A DNA stretch of 64,000 bases from Craspedostauros australis (GCA_026770025.1 JAMXDE010000026.1:310001-374000), one strand, 5' to 3'; counted from the stretch's first letter, positions 1 to 11,824 are shown. Numbers and translations: made by a program. Notes: generated by a model not told the origin, from the letters alone.

Positions 1-690
1 GCGAGCTATTTGTGCCGAATGGTTGGGAACCAGTAGAGAAGTACGAGTACTGGCGTACACGCAGGTTACGAGCCACTGGTGGTGGTGGTACGAAATGACA
101 CCCAGTGATGTCAAAGGAGACGGAAAGAGAAAGAGGAAGACCCCAACGGGCAACGCTCAAATCGTAACGCGCAGCGAAGCAACGCGGCGTGACGTCCTCT
201 CGCAACTGTGGTCGTGAGAGGTCTACTAGTACTCTTCCGTGTCACAGCACATCAGCGCGCATCTACGCGTACTTTACGACCTATTACTATTCGTACGAGC
301 GTTAACAACACGAGCACCTCGTAGCTGTCGACCGTACTCCACGGGTGGTGGCGGTAACGTTCTCGTATTACATCTTTGGCACAAGACACAACGCCGCACA
401 GAGAGAGCAGAGTGATTCACTCTCTGGACCATCAAACGACCACCACAGCGCGACAACATCTCACCACGACAACAATCGCCCACGCAAACCGAGTTGGTCT
501 CTTCGCCTCTTTGTTCCTTCCGTCTTCTCACGGCCAGCATCACCGGCTCCACCCCACGCAACACCAACATCGCCACCGGCAACGACATCCTCCGCGACCT
601 TCGCGAGGCGCGTCACGGACACCTCCAACCAACCAAGCAAGCAAGGAACGAGGTAAGGAAGCAAGCAAGCAACCCAGCTGAGCTCCATCC

Positions 691-724
691 AACAAGCAAC
701 AAGCAACAAGCAACAAGCAACAAC
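691..724. repeat. Tandem 7-bp repeat
   Basis: About five copies of the unit aacaagc lie head to tail in the non-coding stretch upstream of the Nudix gene. No function is suggested beyond simple repeat. Confidence 0.8.
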
Positions 725-1167
725 ATCCATCATTCTTCCCACACAATCGGTTGGATTGCAAGTCATCCGTTGCAACCAAGAGAGACAAGAAGAGCAATAG
801 AGAGCAACGGTAGACCACAAGCTAGGTTTTGCGTCCATCATTGCCAACTTCACTCCGCTCCACTCACCTGCCTGCTCATCTCATCACAGACCTTCCTTTT
901 TGCGCGGGTCCACGCTGAAACTCGTTCTCCTCGAGACGGCTGCACGTCCCAACAAGAGAAGGCACCGTATCACTTGAGTGCAATACAAGACAACGACTTC
1001 CCCCTCCTCTCTATCCGCACTCCATCATCAAGATAACACATAACACATTTCACAAGGAAGCGCAAGAGAAGAGCAGACGTCGCCAGGCACTCTGTCGCAG
1101 ATGCGTGTCACGCAGCACTCGTCGTAGCCCGCAGACCAGCAACGACTGTCCACGCTCTCACATCAGC

Positions 1168-1215
1168 AGACGCTTCAGTAGACGCTTCAGTAGACACTTC
1201 AGTAGACACCTCAAC
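1168..1215. repeat. Tandem 12-bp repeat in the Nudix gene leader
   Basis: Four copies of agacgcttcagt, the last two with substitutions, sit about 150 bp before the chosen ATG of the Nudix gene. They would give an Arg/Ser/Phe/His repeat if the frame were translated, but no in-frame ATG lies upstream of them. Confidence 0.8.
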
Positions 1216-1365
1216 AGATACAAGCAAGAAGAGACAGACCAACGAGGTCAGCAACAAACCTGCTGCCTCGGGTCAGCTCCGACTCCAGCAGCACCGCAAA
1301 CGCAAGGCGTAGCTGCAAACCCCAAGTCCATCCCCTCTGGCTGCACTCACGAGACGGACAGCGCC

Positions 1366-2985
1366 ATGGCCTCTACATCCGTTGCTAAGGCTACCGGTGC
1401 CGCTGCGACCGCTTGTGAAAATGGTCACAACGCGCCAGCATCATCAACCTCGTCCGCCTCCTCCTTGCCAACCCAAGATATGCCAGTGCCCACCGCCGTC
1501 AGCCTCAACCTGGAAGCAAGTTCCGGTCTCGTCTCCAATCTGCTCACCGACAACGGCATCAGCATGAACGTTAACGTGAACTCGAGCATGGACATGAACA
1601 CTATTGGCGCCAACACTGACAACTCTGCCAACTCTGACACCAAAGAAGTTGGTCGCATCAAGCCCAAACCGGTCTGTCAAGATGAGACCATGCGCCGCCG
1701 CTCCATGACCCAGGAGCAGCTGGTCAAGTACTGCTTCGCCATGGATTGCCCTCCACCATCAACGACGACCACGGCTCTCGCAGCCGCGGCTACGGATGCG
1801 GCTTCAACCGTCGCCGCTCTCATCAGCAAGCCAAGCGACGCAGCACTCTCTGTGGCAATGGTATCCTCCAGCTCTTCCACAGCCTCCAACGCCAGCACCA
1901 TCTCTTCCTTCGAATGCGATCATGCTGCTACGGGAGGAATCACTGGCACAACCGTGGCCACTGCCGTCACCACAGCAGTCACCACAGCACCTGTGTCTGT
2001 GCCTCCTCCAGCCAAGGACTGCCCGGCCACTCCCGCGAGGCTGTCCAATCTGCAGTCGGAGCGCATCAACCAGAAGGTCACCTCCCGCAAGGTATCTCGC
2101 AATGGCCGCAAGACGCAGAGGTGGCACACGGACGGACCCAACAACCGCGTGTGCCGCCTGGTCACGGGCTGCATTCCCATCCTGGAGAGCGGAAAGATCC
2201 TCTTCGTCTCGGCCTCCAGAAAGCCGGAGTGGATCCTCCCCAAGGGAGGCTGGGAGCAGGACGAGCTCATGGAGGAGAGCGCCATCCGCGAATCCTTCGA
2301 GGAGGCCGGTGTCCTCGGAGTCCTAGGCCCAAGGCTCGCGCAGATCGACTACGAAACGCGCAAGAGCAAAAAGCGTCGCATGGAGTTCGAGCAGAAACAA
2401 AAGGAGCAGCAGAACAACAAGCAACAACGCCAAAAGACCAACGTCTGCGGCGATGCCGTTGCAGATGACAACGCATCTCGCATTGGCAAGATCACCACGA
2501 CTGCTCGTGCAACAGCAGTCAGCCCCATCCCAGAGATGACCCCCGCCACTATTTCCTGCGATATCGTGGCTGGAAATAGTCGTGCGGGAAGCGTGGCCAC
2601 CACCCAGTCGCAACTGAACCATCACCAGCAACCAGACATGTGCGCCACGCCATCGTCGGCCTCTTACACTTCCGTGCCAACGACCCCGTCCATCAAGAAG
2701 ACGCTCTTCGACGACACCTTGTCGGTCTCATCGGAGACGTCCACCTATTCCCACGTGCGCATGACACTCTTCCCCCTCTACGTCTGCGAGGTCAAGAAGG
2801 AGTGGCCAGAGAGCGGCCGCTTCCGCACCGCCGTCGACATCGACGACGCCATCAAGATGTGCGAGAACCGTCCAGAGTTCCGCCAAGCCCTCATCGAGGT
2901 CAAGGACCGCAATCTACACATGCGTCAGGACAACGCCAACTCTGCCATCCCACAACCTTCCGCTCCTGTCGCGCAACAGATATGA
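1366..2985 (+). CDS. Nudix hydrolase, diphosphoinositol-polyphosphate phosphohydrolase (Aps1/DIPP) type
   Basis: 539-residue single-exon protein. The perfect Nudix box runs from Gly294 to Val316 (GX5EX7REUXEEXGU, with Arg308-Glu309 and Glu312-Glu313) and is preceded by the LPKGGWE sequence typical of enzymes that hydrolyse diphosphoinositol polyphosphates or diadenosine polyphosphates. The distal part of the fold (residues about 464-515, with the characteristic EW-PE-R segment) is present, but about 120 low-complexity residues rich in Gln, Thr and Ser separate it from the Nudix box. The first 250 residues are Ser/Thr/Ala-rich with no recognised domain. The start was set at the first in-frame ATG (gcgccATGg). 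No signal peptide is seen, so a cytosolic or nuclear location is inferred. A possible polyadenylation motif aataaa lies near 3318. The Nudix assignment is firm; the substrate is inferred from family resemblance. Confidence 0.88.
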   Translation: MASTSVAKATGAAATACENGHNAPASSTSSASSLPTQDMPVPTAVSLNLEASSGLVSNLLTDNGISMNVNVNSSMDMNTIGANTDNSANSDTKEVGRIKPKPVCQDETMRRRSMTQEQLVKYCFAMDCPPPSTTTTALAAAATDAASTVAALISKPSDAALSVAMVSSSSSTASNASTISSFECDHAATGGITGTTVATAVTTAVTTAPVSVPPPAKDCPATPARLSNLQSERINQKVTSRKVSRNGRKTQRWHTDGPNNRVCRLVTGCIPILESGKILFVSASRKPEWILPKGGWEQDELMEESAIRESFEEAGVLGVLGPRLAQIDYETRKSKKRRMEFEQKQKEQQNNKQQRQKTNVCGDAVADDNASRIGKITTTARATAVSPIPEMTPATISCDIVAGNSRAGSVATTQSQLNHHQQPDMCATPSSASYTSVPTTPSIKKTLFDDTLSVSSETSTYSHVRMTLFPLYVCEVKKEWPESGRFRTAVDIDDAIKMCENRPEFRQALIEVKDRNLHMRQDNANSAIPQPSAPVAQQI

Positions 2986-3931
2986 CAACAGCCCCATGTG
3001 GTTCGCACCGTCTAGCCACTCGTGAGGTTGGCGAAGATGTCGATCAAGACCAATCGCTTGGCTCTTGGATGTGTGACCATTGTGCGATCCACATGCGGAG
3101 GAGAAGGGACAGAAAGCATAGGGAAGGAAAAGGAGACAGACCACATCATCGCACCGGGTTGAGTGACTTGGCTTTAGTTGAGTTGAGTTGTGCTGATTCA
3201 GCACCTGTAGATGAATAATACAACGCCAGAACCACAAAGGAATACAACCGCAACAGTAGATGCACATCATCCCGGTGCCCCTACGAATACCACCCACCAT
3301 ATAAACATAGAAACAATCAAATAAACAACATACGCACAGATATAGACACACAACGCAGGCAACTAATTGACAACTCCATGTCCACAACGACATATCCCCA
3401 GCGCCACCATGCTGCATACATGTTACGTTGAAGATGACACCTAATCCATTTCTCGACGTCCAACCCACCCTCGTGAGGCAACGGGACCAACATGAGCGAC
3501 ATCAACCAAGTGCCATACCAGTACAACCAACGAGGATGAGATGCAGCTGAAAAACAGCGCATCATTTTCCCGGCACGGTGTTTGGGCACCACTCCATGCT
3601 ACCTACCTACACGAATACTCGCACTCTGCTTCAAGTCGGAGACATGGAGGAGGCCCTTTGCCCCGCGAGTGCACAGTCGCTCAAGTGCTATCATGCATGC
3701 ATTGCACAATGGTTGGCACATAATACCATTATTTATAGATACTCATCGCATACAGTTTGCGGTAGAGTCGAGTGAGCATGGCATTCCAACAGCAGGCAGC
3801 TATTACTTTATAGTACAGCGAGTGGTGTGGAGTGAGTATTCATGGTCAAGTTTACATATCTGAAAGCGCAACCGCCCCTAATAGTGAGTTTGCATGCATC
3901 CTCTTCGATTGCGCGCGCACGTGAACGCCCA
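2986..3931. other. Convergent intergenic region
   Basis: This lies between the 3' ends of the Nudix gene (+) and the helicase-associated gene (-). An aataaa motif near 3318 could serve the Nudix transcript. No coding sequence or RNA gene is recognised. Confidence 0.5.
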
Positions 3932-4649
3932 TCATGCGCCCGAGTTGCACAGATGGAATAGGAACCGGTTCTGCTGCGTGGCCGATGCCACGAACTCCTC
4001 TGCGGTTATTCGCTGCACCTGCTTGCTCAGCACGGTCCCGCTGTTGTTCATGGAACGCGACGGCCGGATCATCCACTGAAATCGCAGCGCGTTGAGCCGC
4101 TCGATGCGCTCCGGTGTGATGGTGGACTTCTTGCCCTGCAGGAACAGCCGGTACTGCCGCCGCTGACCCTTCACCCAGATGCCCAGCGACGGGTTCGGCT
4201 GGTACACCGTCGGCACGTTCGTGTGCCCCGTCTCCTGGTGAAACACCAGCAGATCCGCCAGGCGGTTCTCCCACGCATCTTCGTGCGTGTCCCACACGAA
4301 ACCCAGCCGCGTCAGCTTGTCCTGCCGTTCGTCAGTCAGCGTGGAATGCCGACCTTCCACCTTCTGCTTGTACTGGTACCTCTGGCGCTTCACCCAATGC
4401 GACAGCGCCTTCGAGTCCTTCGGTTCCACCAGGCAATGCCGATGGCGTGAATGGAACTGCACCAGCTGCTCGTACCGCTTGCCCCACTGGTCGGATTGGT
4501 ACTTGCGGAATTTGATCGACGGAGCAGCTGTGGAGGATGCCGAAGCTGACAGCCGCGTTGCGGGCATGTGATCGTCGCCGAGCCATGCCGCGTTATTGGG
4601 AAAGTCCAGCTCGTCGGCATTTGCTACAGGAATGGTTTCTACGCACGCC

Positions 4650-4692
<43 letters not shown>

Positions 4693-6043
4693 TGATGTTG
4701 TTGGCAATGGTGCAGGCATTGATGAGTTCTTGCGTTCCGAGGATGGAGTGAATCAGGTTGTAATCGGGGGAGTTCATGGTTCCATCACGTTGGAGCTGCT
4801 GGGCCGTCGGTTGTGCGATCGGCTGGTGCTGATGTGCCTGTTGGCGATGCTGCGACTGCTGCCGCAGCTGCTCCTCCTGCTGATCAGATTGCTTCTGTGA
4901 TGTTTGGAATTTCGGCAGTCCGTCTTGTGGCGGGTATTGATTTTGGTTCGCCTGAGGAATCTGACTGAAATGCTCCTCGAACGCTCCAGAGCGAAGCACA
5001 TCATGCAAGTTGTATGGTTTGGAGAGAATGGAGTCCATCGTGCTGTCCATGCCCTTCACGTTCCATGATTTGGTCTGTTTGTGGCATCGCTGTAGCTCGA
5101 AGCTCTGCGCTGCTTCCTTCACTGTCATTCGGAGCGGAAAACACTCGTTTACGTCGGCGATAGCGTTGGCACTGGTATTGATATTGGTTGTTGCATTGGC
5201 GCCATTTCCGTTTCCCTTGTTGCTGATATTGTTGTTACAGTTGCGGTTGCTGCTGCTGGTGGCTGAGGCTGTGGCGGTGGTGGTGGTGGCGCTGGCGTCT
5301 ATGGCCATGGCTGTGCCTGCATCTGCGCCCATGTTGGAGTGTGTGGTCCGACCATCGCAGTTGCGTTGGAATCTCCCGTTGTCCAGGGTATTGGCATTGC
5401 CAAGTGTGCGACTGTCGGAACTTCTCATCGATGATGCCATTGCCATCGAAAGGATGGACGTCCCGACCGTGTGTGTGGTCGACAATGGCGTCGGCATTGC
5501 TGCTGCCTTCGCTTCCATCAAGAGATGTGCGTGCCTGGCCTTCGGGTCCTCGTCGTGGGGATTTGGAAAGAGTGTGTGGAGGAAGTTTTCCATTTCGTCA
5601 GTTGCACCGAGCTTGTCGAAGGTTTCCGCCGGGTTGACTTTGTTGACAACAAAGATGGAGCTGCTTTGAATTGGCGACGGCTCGAGGGCATTGTGATTGT
5701 GATTGAGGCTGTCATTGCAGTTGCGGCAGTGGTTGCGGCTGGTGTGATCCTTGGCACTCGCAGGATCTCTGGGAAAATTGCCTTGTGTGCTGTCGCTTGC
5801 CTCGAACAAGAGTTTCCCGTTCGCGTGCGGGTTCATGTTCATCATGTCGAGATTGCCGATGTCGTCGATGGCAACAATGTCGCTAAAATCGTCGTCTCCG
5901 CCATCAGTGAAATCGTCCATGAGCACCCGGTCAAGTAAGGGGGACCATTCCATTGGGAGACGAGAGCCGCTGTCATCCCTGAGTGAATCGAAGGCGACGT
6001 TGGCTCCTGTGCCAAGGGGTTGGCCTGTGGCCATGCCTTTCAT
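3932..6043 (-). CDS. Protein with two helicase-associated (HA) domains
   Basis: 703-residue protein. Two tandem helicase-associated domains (Pfam HA type) occupy about residues 515-658. Each has the pattern W...R...L..FH..H.H, then a W-VK-QR-QY core, then S-(L/I)T-ER...L..L.F.W. Such domains are extremely numerous in diatom genomes, usually without a helicase, and are thought to bind nucleic acid; a DNA-binding or regulatory role is inferred. The N-terminal two thirds are low complexity: Asn/Thr/Ala-rich tracts, a Gln/His-rich stretch and an Asn-Gly repeat encoded by a hexanucleotide array. An acidic patch lies near residues 40-65. The start is the first ATG of the frame; the open frame reaches one TTG further upstream, which was not used. 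No intron is needed. Confidence 0.8.
4652..4687. repeat. Hexanucleotide microsatellite (gttgcc)6 inside the HA-domain gene
   Basis: Six perfect copies, followed by one variant copy, encode an Asn-Gly dipeptide tract on the minus strand. Being in frame, length changes would add or remove dipeptides without shifting the reading frame. Confidence 0.9.
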
Positions 6044-9000
6044 CTTCGTCTCCAACGTGTGTTTCGGCCTTCAGAATTGTTCCGTTGTTCTTTCTTTTCT
6101 TCCGAAGCTGTGTGCCCTTGGTGACCGTGCTACCACCTGTGCCGCTGTTCCGTTGGCTCTTCCTCCGTGTTGCCGATGATCAACCGCAGGGTTGCGATGG
6201 GCAGGGAGATGGATCGGCGGAGGGATGGGGCGATGGAGCGATGAATGTGTGGATGAATGGGCGAATAGTGTCGCTATGTCCGTGGATACCAGGGACGTGG
6301 GAGAACAGTGAACGGAGGTGGTGGACTTTGTGGGCAGAAGTGGCGGTAGCAGTAGGAGTAGCGCCAGCGTAAGCGCTTGGGGCTCTCGTGTGGTCGTCGT
6401 CTTCGATGTCCTTGTCGGTGGTGTTGCAAATTTGTGAGGTGAATGTGTTGGGCACTTAGCCACAAAGAGTTTCGCCTGCTGGAGACGGGATTGTCCTTGG
6501 GCATTTGCTGCTGGCTGTTTGAGCTGTACATGGCATTCCTCCGACAACCATACATATCAAAGCGTGTCTGATGTGACACGATTCATAAATGGGAGGAAAG
6601 AAGTTACTCCTAAAAACAGGATTGTCACAGACGTGCCCAGTGCCTCGATCGACAAGACAGAACAATAGTTGAGAAAGAGAAGGCAACGAAGCAAAGAACA
6701 GAGACAAGGGATGACAGGCGAACTGCATTCAACCTGGAGAATCCCACACACAAACACACGAAGTTCACAGAAATCCCTTCGTCCTCAACGTGTCGGAGGA
6801 ATGACCACGCGGTGGGCCGGAGCCTCTCCTGCCTTCGTCACTCTGTCGGTTATCTGTTTTTGTTGTGCTGTGGGGAGTCCACTCTGCCGTACACTTATCC
6901 TTGCAGCTTCTGTTTGTTTTCATTTATTGTCCCGTGATGAGGCGAACATTCTTTTTGTTTCTTTTGTTCCCTTTCTGCTGTAAGAAATGTTGTTGAATGG
7001 TTGTTGCCATTCCTATCCCGGTCACTTGGGGAGACGACGCACTTCAAATGCTCCTCTTTGTGTTGTCTTCGTCATCATGGTTCTTCTGGTTGCAGTTGCG
7101 ACTGTTGTTTGTCCTCATGCCATCGCCTTTCATGTGGTGTTGGCCAGTTGCGCGAGAGGCTGATTGAGCTCCTCGCCTCGCCACTACTGTGCATTCTGGG
7201 TATAGCAGAGTTAAGCTCTCTTGTAGCGCAACCGCCTTTTGTCCGTTTCTCATGCTGGATGATGCTGGGGATCTTCGGCGCTACAAATTGCACCAGCACA
7301 TTGTGGGTACGGGTGTACAAGAGGAAACAAGAGTACGAGTGACGCACTCGAAAACAAGGGTCATGTTGGCCTTATCCATACATAGTAGTCGTATGTGTTG
7401 AAAACTTCTGCAAGGGAGGTATTCTATAATATAATAATAGATTGGATGATCACTGGCGATGTCAAGCGACGCGCCAACGCTTCCATCCCACGTTAGATCT
7501 CGATGCAGATCAGTCCGGCAAAGCAAAATAGACACGAGAGGTAAGTATGTTCGATGCTTGATCCGCTTTGCTGCTGCGTCTCAAGACCGACATACGTACG
7601 CAATGCTGCGTTAACTCGTCTGGCAACCGCCTACGCCGAAGAAACATGGGATTCGAGGGTAACAATACGCCTCTTTCTCATCCACAGTTACATGCTAGTA
7701 CGATGTACAATCGGCTTCGTCCTTGATCCATAGCCCCTCGTCAGAATTTCACGAGCCTGAACTTGATGATAACAGGACGCCCCGGACCAGAATATCCGTG
7801 CGTCCCATACTCCTACCGCACCTACTCGTATTTGGACAATACATCATTTCGCAGAGAAGACATCCGGTACGAGTTTCACCACTCAGGAATTAAGCAGGAC
7901 ACAAGTGCGGATAGCATTGGTACTGGAGTAATAATATTTACGAATACAATAGCAGCCAAAGGCGATGAAGAAGAACGTGAAGGGAAAGCTGAAGCGATCG
8001 GGCTTTGTTCGAAGGCTGAGTGGATGGAATGGAGTGTAGAGCAAATCACGATGAGATGCTCTTGATTCTTCTGGTTGATCGGAGTTTGTGCCACGCACCA
8101 CTCGCAAACGAAAAAACACGAAGAGACACCGAAAGCATGACTCATCCAACAAGCGCATGCAGACTGTGTGCAATCGTGTGCTATGCGAGACTTGCACGTT
8201 ACCCAAGGAGCACTACTTGGTATTCCGCAGGTGCGGTCCTTCATGGATAGTGGAGGATCAGCTCGGCACCTCGGCACCTCATGCACTCTTTGATTGTTGG
8301 CGCCTTCGCTGGTGCCGTCGCAGCTTTGTGGAAGTTCTCGAACTTTTGCCTCCCCTGTCCTCCCGCGCTCTTTCTGACAGAAACCGCAGAGGGACAGAAC
8401 GTTCGCACAACGACGATTCCGATACGCTCGGGTGGAACACATCGCTCTCCATCTGCTCCAGCTGCGCTTCGCGATGCGTTCATGAACTTGGATGTACGTG
8501 TACTCGTACATACACTGGCTGTGCCAGGACACAAGAAGGCAGCTCGTATACTCGCACATGCAGGCATACATGCATAGGAGGCTGGTTGGTTTCATGCCGA
8601 GATCAAACAAGATGTCTTCGCTCCCACACGCGTACGAGAGGTCAGTATGATCCACTTCATCGGAAGTCCATGCCGCATCCTCCTCCACATCATCATCATG
8701 ATAGCGCTCTTTGCTTCTCGGCGACAGGCACGACTAGTTTCAGTACACAAAGCACCAACGGCCAGCGCCAGCGCCTCTCCCTCTCTCTGGGGTCGCGTTC
8801 CACACTTGGTGTTGGGTAGAGGCACAGAATTCCACAATGTGGCAAGCATCGAAATGGTGCAGCCGTTCAAAGAACAGTGAGGGATCTCGAGTTTGTACAC
8901 GAACACATTTGCGCTCTCATGTCGGTGGAAACGGTCGGAATAACTCACTTGTCTGTCCATTTCATTGCCGAATTGACATGTTTGATTGGTAGCGACGTGG

Positions 9001-9772
9001 AACATGATGAATGGCAAGGACATTCTCAAAACATCACCATCGTTCAAGCGGCAATGGCAATACCGCGACTTGGCCTTCGTGCAACCAACAGTGTGTGGAT
9101 GTTTGCAACAGTCGCGGGAATGTTCGGTACTAGCGAACATCACGCATTCTCTGTTCCTTCGTGGCGTTCGCCATCGTTCTTTGGGTTCGAGACGTGAACA
9201 AAAACGGACGATGAACAGACAATGAGAACTACAAAGAAGCGCCAACAACCACCCATCGTGATGTAAATTCGGGATCTCCGAGTTTGAGTTTGGTGATGTT
9301 GTGTCACTTCACGTGAGCAGGCAAAGAGCGAGAGAGATCTCCTTTCCTGTGATGTTGATGGGCAAGGAGACGGAATAGGCAACAGGAACACCAGCCAGAG
9401 CAGCGGACAAACAAGAGCACACGTCAGATAGTAGACACACCCACGAGTAGTCGTACGAGTAGTACTCTGGTGGACCAGACGCGGAACGTCCAGACAGCAA
9501 GCAGCGGCACCAAGTGGCATCAATCGCATCTTCATTCGCATCTTCGAGCGGATCTTCGAGCGGATCTTCCAGTGCAGTTTCCAGCACACCTTTCGGTCCA
9601 ACTTCACGTGTATCCAAGATCGCATCCAAGGTCGAGAGGCAAGGCCGAGAGGCAAGGAACGTGATAGCGTTTGCGTGACAGATCAAACACCGACGTACGC
9701 GGAGACAGAGTCACAGCGAACAAGAGGATCCCAGAGGGACAGAGAGGGATAGAAAGCCAGCGATCCATCATC
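6044..9772. other. Long region with no supported gene
   Basis: 3.7 kb between the divergent HA-domain gene (-) and the NSUN5-like gene (+). Many overlapping open frames of 60-270 residues occur, the longest on the minus strand at 7876-8688, but all have irregular, Cys/Arg-rich composition and no family resemblance. Both flanking genes would take their promoters from here. A short imperfect repeat of the type gcatcttc/gcggatcttc lies at about 9527-9575. No RNA gene was recognised. Confidence 0.5.
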
Positions 9773-11824
9773 ATGGGAAAGTTCGCAGGCGGAAAGAAGG
9801 GTGGCTCTCGTGGCTCATCCTTCCAGAGCACCTCCAAGCACTCATCGCCGTACGCGCCTGCTGCCAACGTGCTCAACGAGATCTGGAGGACGTCCAAGGG
9901 GCTGAAGACCGTCACGTTCTCGCAGGACGGCCAGCTCAAGGTCTCCAAATCCACTTACGCGCAGTGCGCCAACGTTCTGAAGCACAAGTCCGTCCTGGAC
10001 GAGGTGCTGTCGTCGTCCGCCGGGAACGGCGATGGCGATGGCAATGGCGCGCAGCCTATTGTCGAGGCGAGGAACGAAGGGTTGCTGTACGTTCTGCTCT
10101 ACGAGCTGCTTCTGGGTCCCAACAAGGCAATCCGCGGAGGCGGATCTCTGAAGCGCAAGCTGATGCAGAAGGAGTCCGATCTTCGGGAGGCGCTGGAGCG
10201 GGCATCGCCGGCTTCCAATGGAATGCTGGCATCGGCAAAGACGATTCCGCGGTACGTTCGAGTCAATACGCTGCGCACCACCACGCAGGCTGTCGTCGAG
10301 CAATTGCAGAAGGATCATCCGGATCTGATTCTGTTTGCAGATGCGCACATTCCAGATATGCTCGTGATGGAACCGTCGGCCAAAACAAGGGAGCTTTTGC
10401 AGGATCTGGTGACATCGCACGAGGTCGTGCTGCAGGACAAGAGCTCTTGCTTCTCGGCCTTGTGCATGGTACATGGCTTCGATGGCGATTCTGCCGACAA
10501 ACATCTATCGCAGGTTGCCGCAGCAAACAAAGATGGGACTGTGAACTTCATCGATGCTTGCGCAGCACCTGGAAACAAGACCAGCCACCTGGCGGCGCTG
10601 TTGGACAAAGCGATCGCCAGCAACGGCAGCAATGCCAGCAACGGCAGCAATGCCAGCAATGGCAGCAACGACAGCAATACACAATCGAAGAAGTCGTCAC
10701 CATTCAAGAAGAGCAAGAAGAAAAGCAAGACGAGCAGACAACAGCAATCGGTGGCCGCGACTGTGCATGCCTTCGATCGATCCTCGTCTCGATTCGCGAT
10801 GCTGTCGAGGCGGATGTCCGAACTGGTGCCATCGCAAGACTCATCGTCCCGTCCTGTCACCGTGCAGTGCCACGAAGCCGACTTTCTGGCATCTCCAATC
10901 TCAGCCGCCACGAAACAGCAGGCTGACGGCAGCCCCGACGAAATCTACGGCATCCTCCTCGATCCAAGCTGCTCCGGCAGCGGCATGGCGGCGCATCAGC
11001 ACAACGCCAGCCACGATCCGACCTACACGGATGAACGTGTCCAGAGTCTGTCGAGGTTCCAATTCAAGGCATTGCAGCATGCCATGAGCATACCGTCGGT
11101 GCAGCGGATCGTGTATTCGACATGCTCGCTATATGTTGCGGAGAATGAGCAGGTGGTGTGCGACGCTTTGTACGGAGGTCAAACCGATGACGACGATGGC
11201 AACGATGTCAACCATAGCGATGATAGCGATAGAAGCAACAGCAGCAAATCGACCGAATGGCAGCTGGTGGCACCAAAGTGCTTGCAGCATTGGAAACGCC
11301 GTGGATTGTCATCCTTCGAGTCCAAGCATTCCCAACAGCTGAGCGAGAGCGATCTCAATGCGCTGATCCGTGTCAATCCTATCGAGGATGAAACCAATGG
11401 ATTCTTCGTGGCATGCTTCGAACGCAAGTCGGCCTCCATGAAGCAGCAGCAGCAGCGGCGGCAAGTGGAATGGAACGTGGAGGCCCTGGATGGTGTTGCC
11501 GTGTACAACAGCGAGTTCGTGCAGGACCCATTGCCACCGAAGAAAGAGAGCAACAAGAAGGCTACAGTGGCAACCAACACCAAGGCACAGGCACAGGCAA
11601 AGACTGCGTCGCCATCGCCAAGACAGAAGCAACATCAGAAGCAACACCAACACGATGGAGATACTTCCAACGAGAAGGAAACGCCTACCAAACGAAAACG
11701 AGATGCGCCCAACAATGACAAGGTCATGTCCAAGAAACGCGCCAAGAAGCTGGAGTGGAAGAAGCGCCAGGCGGAGCAGAAACAGAAGCGACTATTGCAG
11801 AAGAAGAGCAAGGCGTCGGAATAA
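9773..11824 (+). CDS. NSUN5: NSUN5/Rcm1-like 25S/28S rRNA cytosine-5 methyltransferase
   Basis: 683-residue NOL1/NOP2/Sun-family enzyme that would transfer a methyl group from S-adenosylmethionine to C5 of a cytosine in large-subunit rRNA in the nucleolus. The SAM motif DACAAPGNKT starts at residue 261. The catalytic loop LLDPSCSGSG has its cysteine at residue 400, and the second family cysteine lies in YSTCS at residue 451, so both active-site cysteines are present. The subfamily is called from the DPSCSGSG form and an N-terminal region resembling Rcm1/NSUN5. A Ser/Asn/Gly repeat followed by a Lys/Ser-rich stretch (residues about 283-325) is inserted just after the SAM motif. The C-terminal 110 residues are Lys/Gln-rich, as in many nucleolar proteins. 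The start is the first in-frame ATG (tcATGGGAAAG). No intron is seen. Confidence 0.9.
   Translation: MGKFAGGKKGGSRGSSFQSTSKHSSPYAPAANVLNEIWRTSKGLKTVTFSQDGQLKVSKSTYAQCANVLKHKSVLDEVLSSSAGNGDGDGNGAQPIVEARNEGLLYVLLYELLLGPNKAIRGGGSLKRKLMQKESDLREALERASPASNGMLASAKTIPRYVRVNTLRTTTQAVVEQLQKDHPDLILFADAHIPDMLVMEPSAKTRELLQDLVTSHEVVLQDKSSCFSALCMVHGFDGDSADKHLSQVAAANKDGTVNFIDACAAPGNKTSHLAALLDKAIASNGSNASNGSNASNGSNDSNTQSKKSSPFKKSKKKSKTSRQQQSVAATVHAFDRSSSRFAMLSRRMSELVPSQDSSSRPVTVQCHEADFLASPISAATKQQADGSPDEIYGILLDPSCSGSGMAAHQHNASHDPTYTDERVQSLSRFQFKALQHAMSIPSVQRIVYSTCSLYVAENEQVVCDALYGGQTDDDDGNDVNHSDDSDRSNSSKSTEWQLVAPKCLQHWKRRGLSSFESKHSQQLSESDLNALIRVNPIEDETNGFFVACFERKSASMKQQQQRRQVEWNVEALDGVAVYNSEFVQDPLPPKKESNKKATVATNTKAQAQAKTASPSPRQKQHQKQHQHDGDTSNEKETPTKRKRDAPNNDKVMSKKRAKKLEWKKRQAEQKQKRLLQKKSKASE
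10618..10671. repeat. 18-bp tandem repeat inside the NSUN5-like gene
   Basis: Three copies of cagcaacggcagcaatgc, the last diverged, encode a repeated Ser-Asn-Gly-Ser-Asn-Ala peptide within the methyltransferase domain. The repeat length is a multiple of three, so copy-number change keeps the frame. Confidence 0.85.

Larger units (their letters stand above)
1..1365. other. Upstream region of the Nudix gene, no supported gene
   Basis: Several short open frames overlap here on both strands, but none resembles a known family and most begin at non-ATG codons. The stretch is rich in CA- and AG-type low-complexity sequence, including a 7-bp and a 12-bp tandem repeat, as expected of a leader or promoter. 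The frame of the downstream Nudix protein stays open back to about 1105, but that stretch has no ATG and is rich in Arg, Ser and His, so it is treated as untranslated. Confidence 0.5.

Noticed and set aside
1105-1365. Upstream extension of the Nudix protein
   Set aside because: It begins at GTG, not ATG, and is Arg/Ser/His-rich low complexity over a tandem repeat; nuclear genes are expected to start at ATG.
7876-8688. 270-codon minus-strand open frame in the long gene-poor region
   Set aside because: It overlaps several other long frames on both strands, has Cys/Arg/Ser-rich irregular composition, lacks any known domain and has no supporting context.
8592-9248. 218-codon minus-strand open frame
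   Set aside because: No family resemblance, overlaps other frames, composition typical of non-coding sequence.
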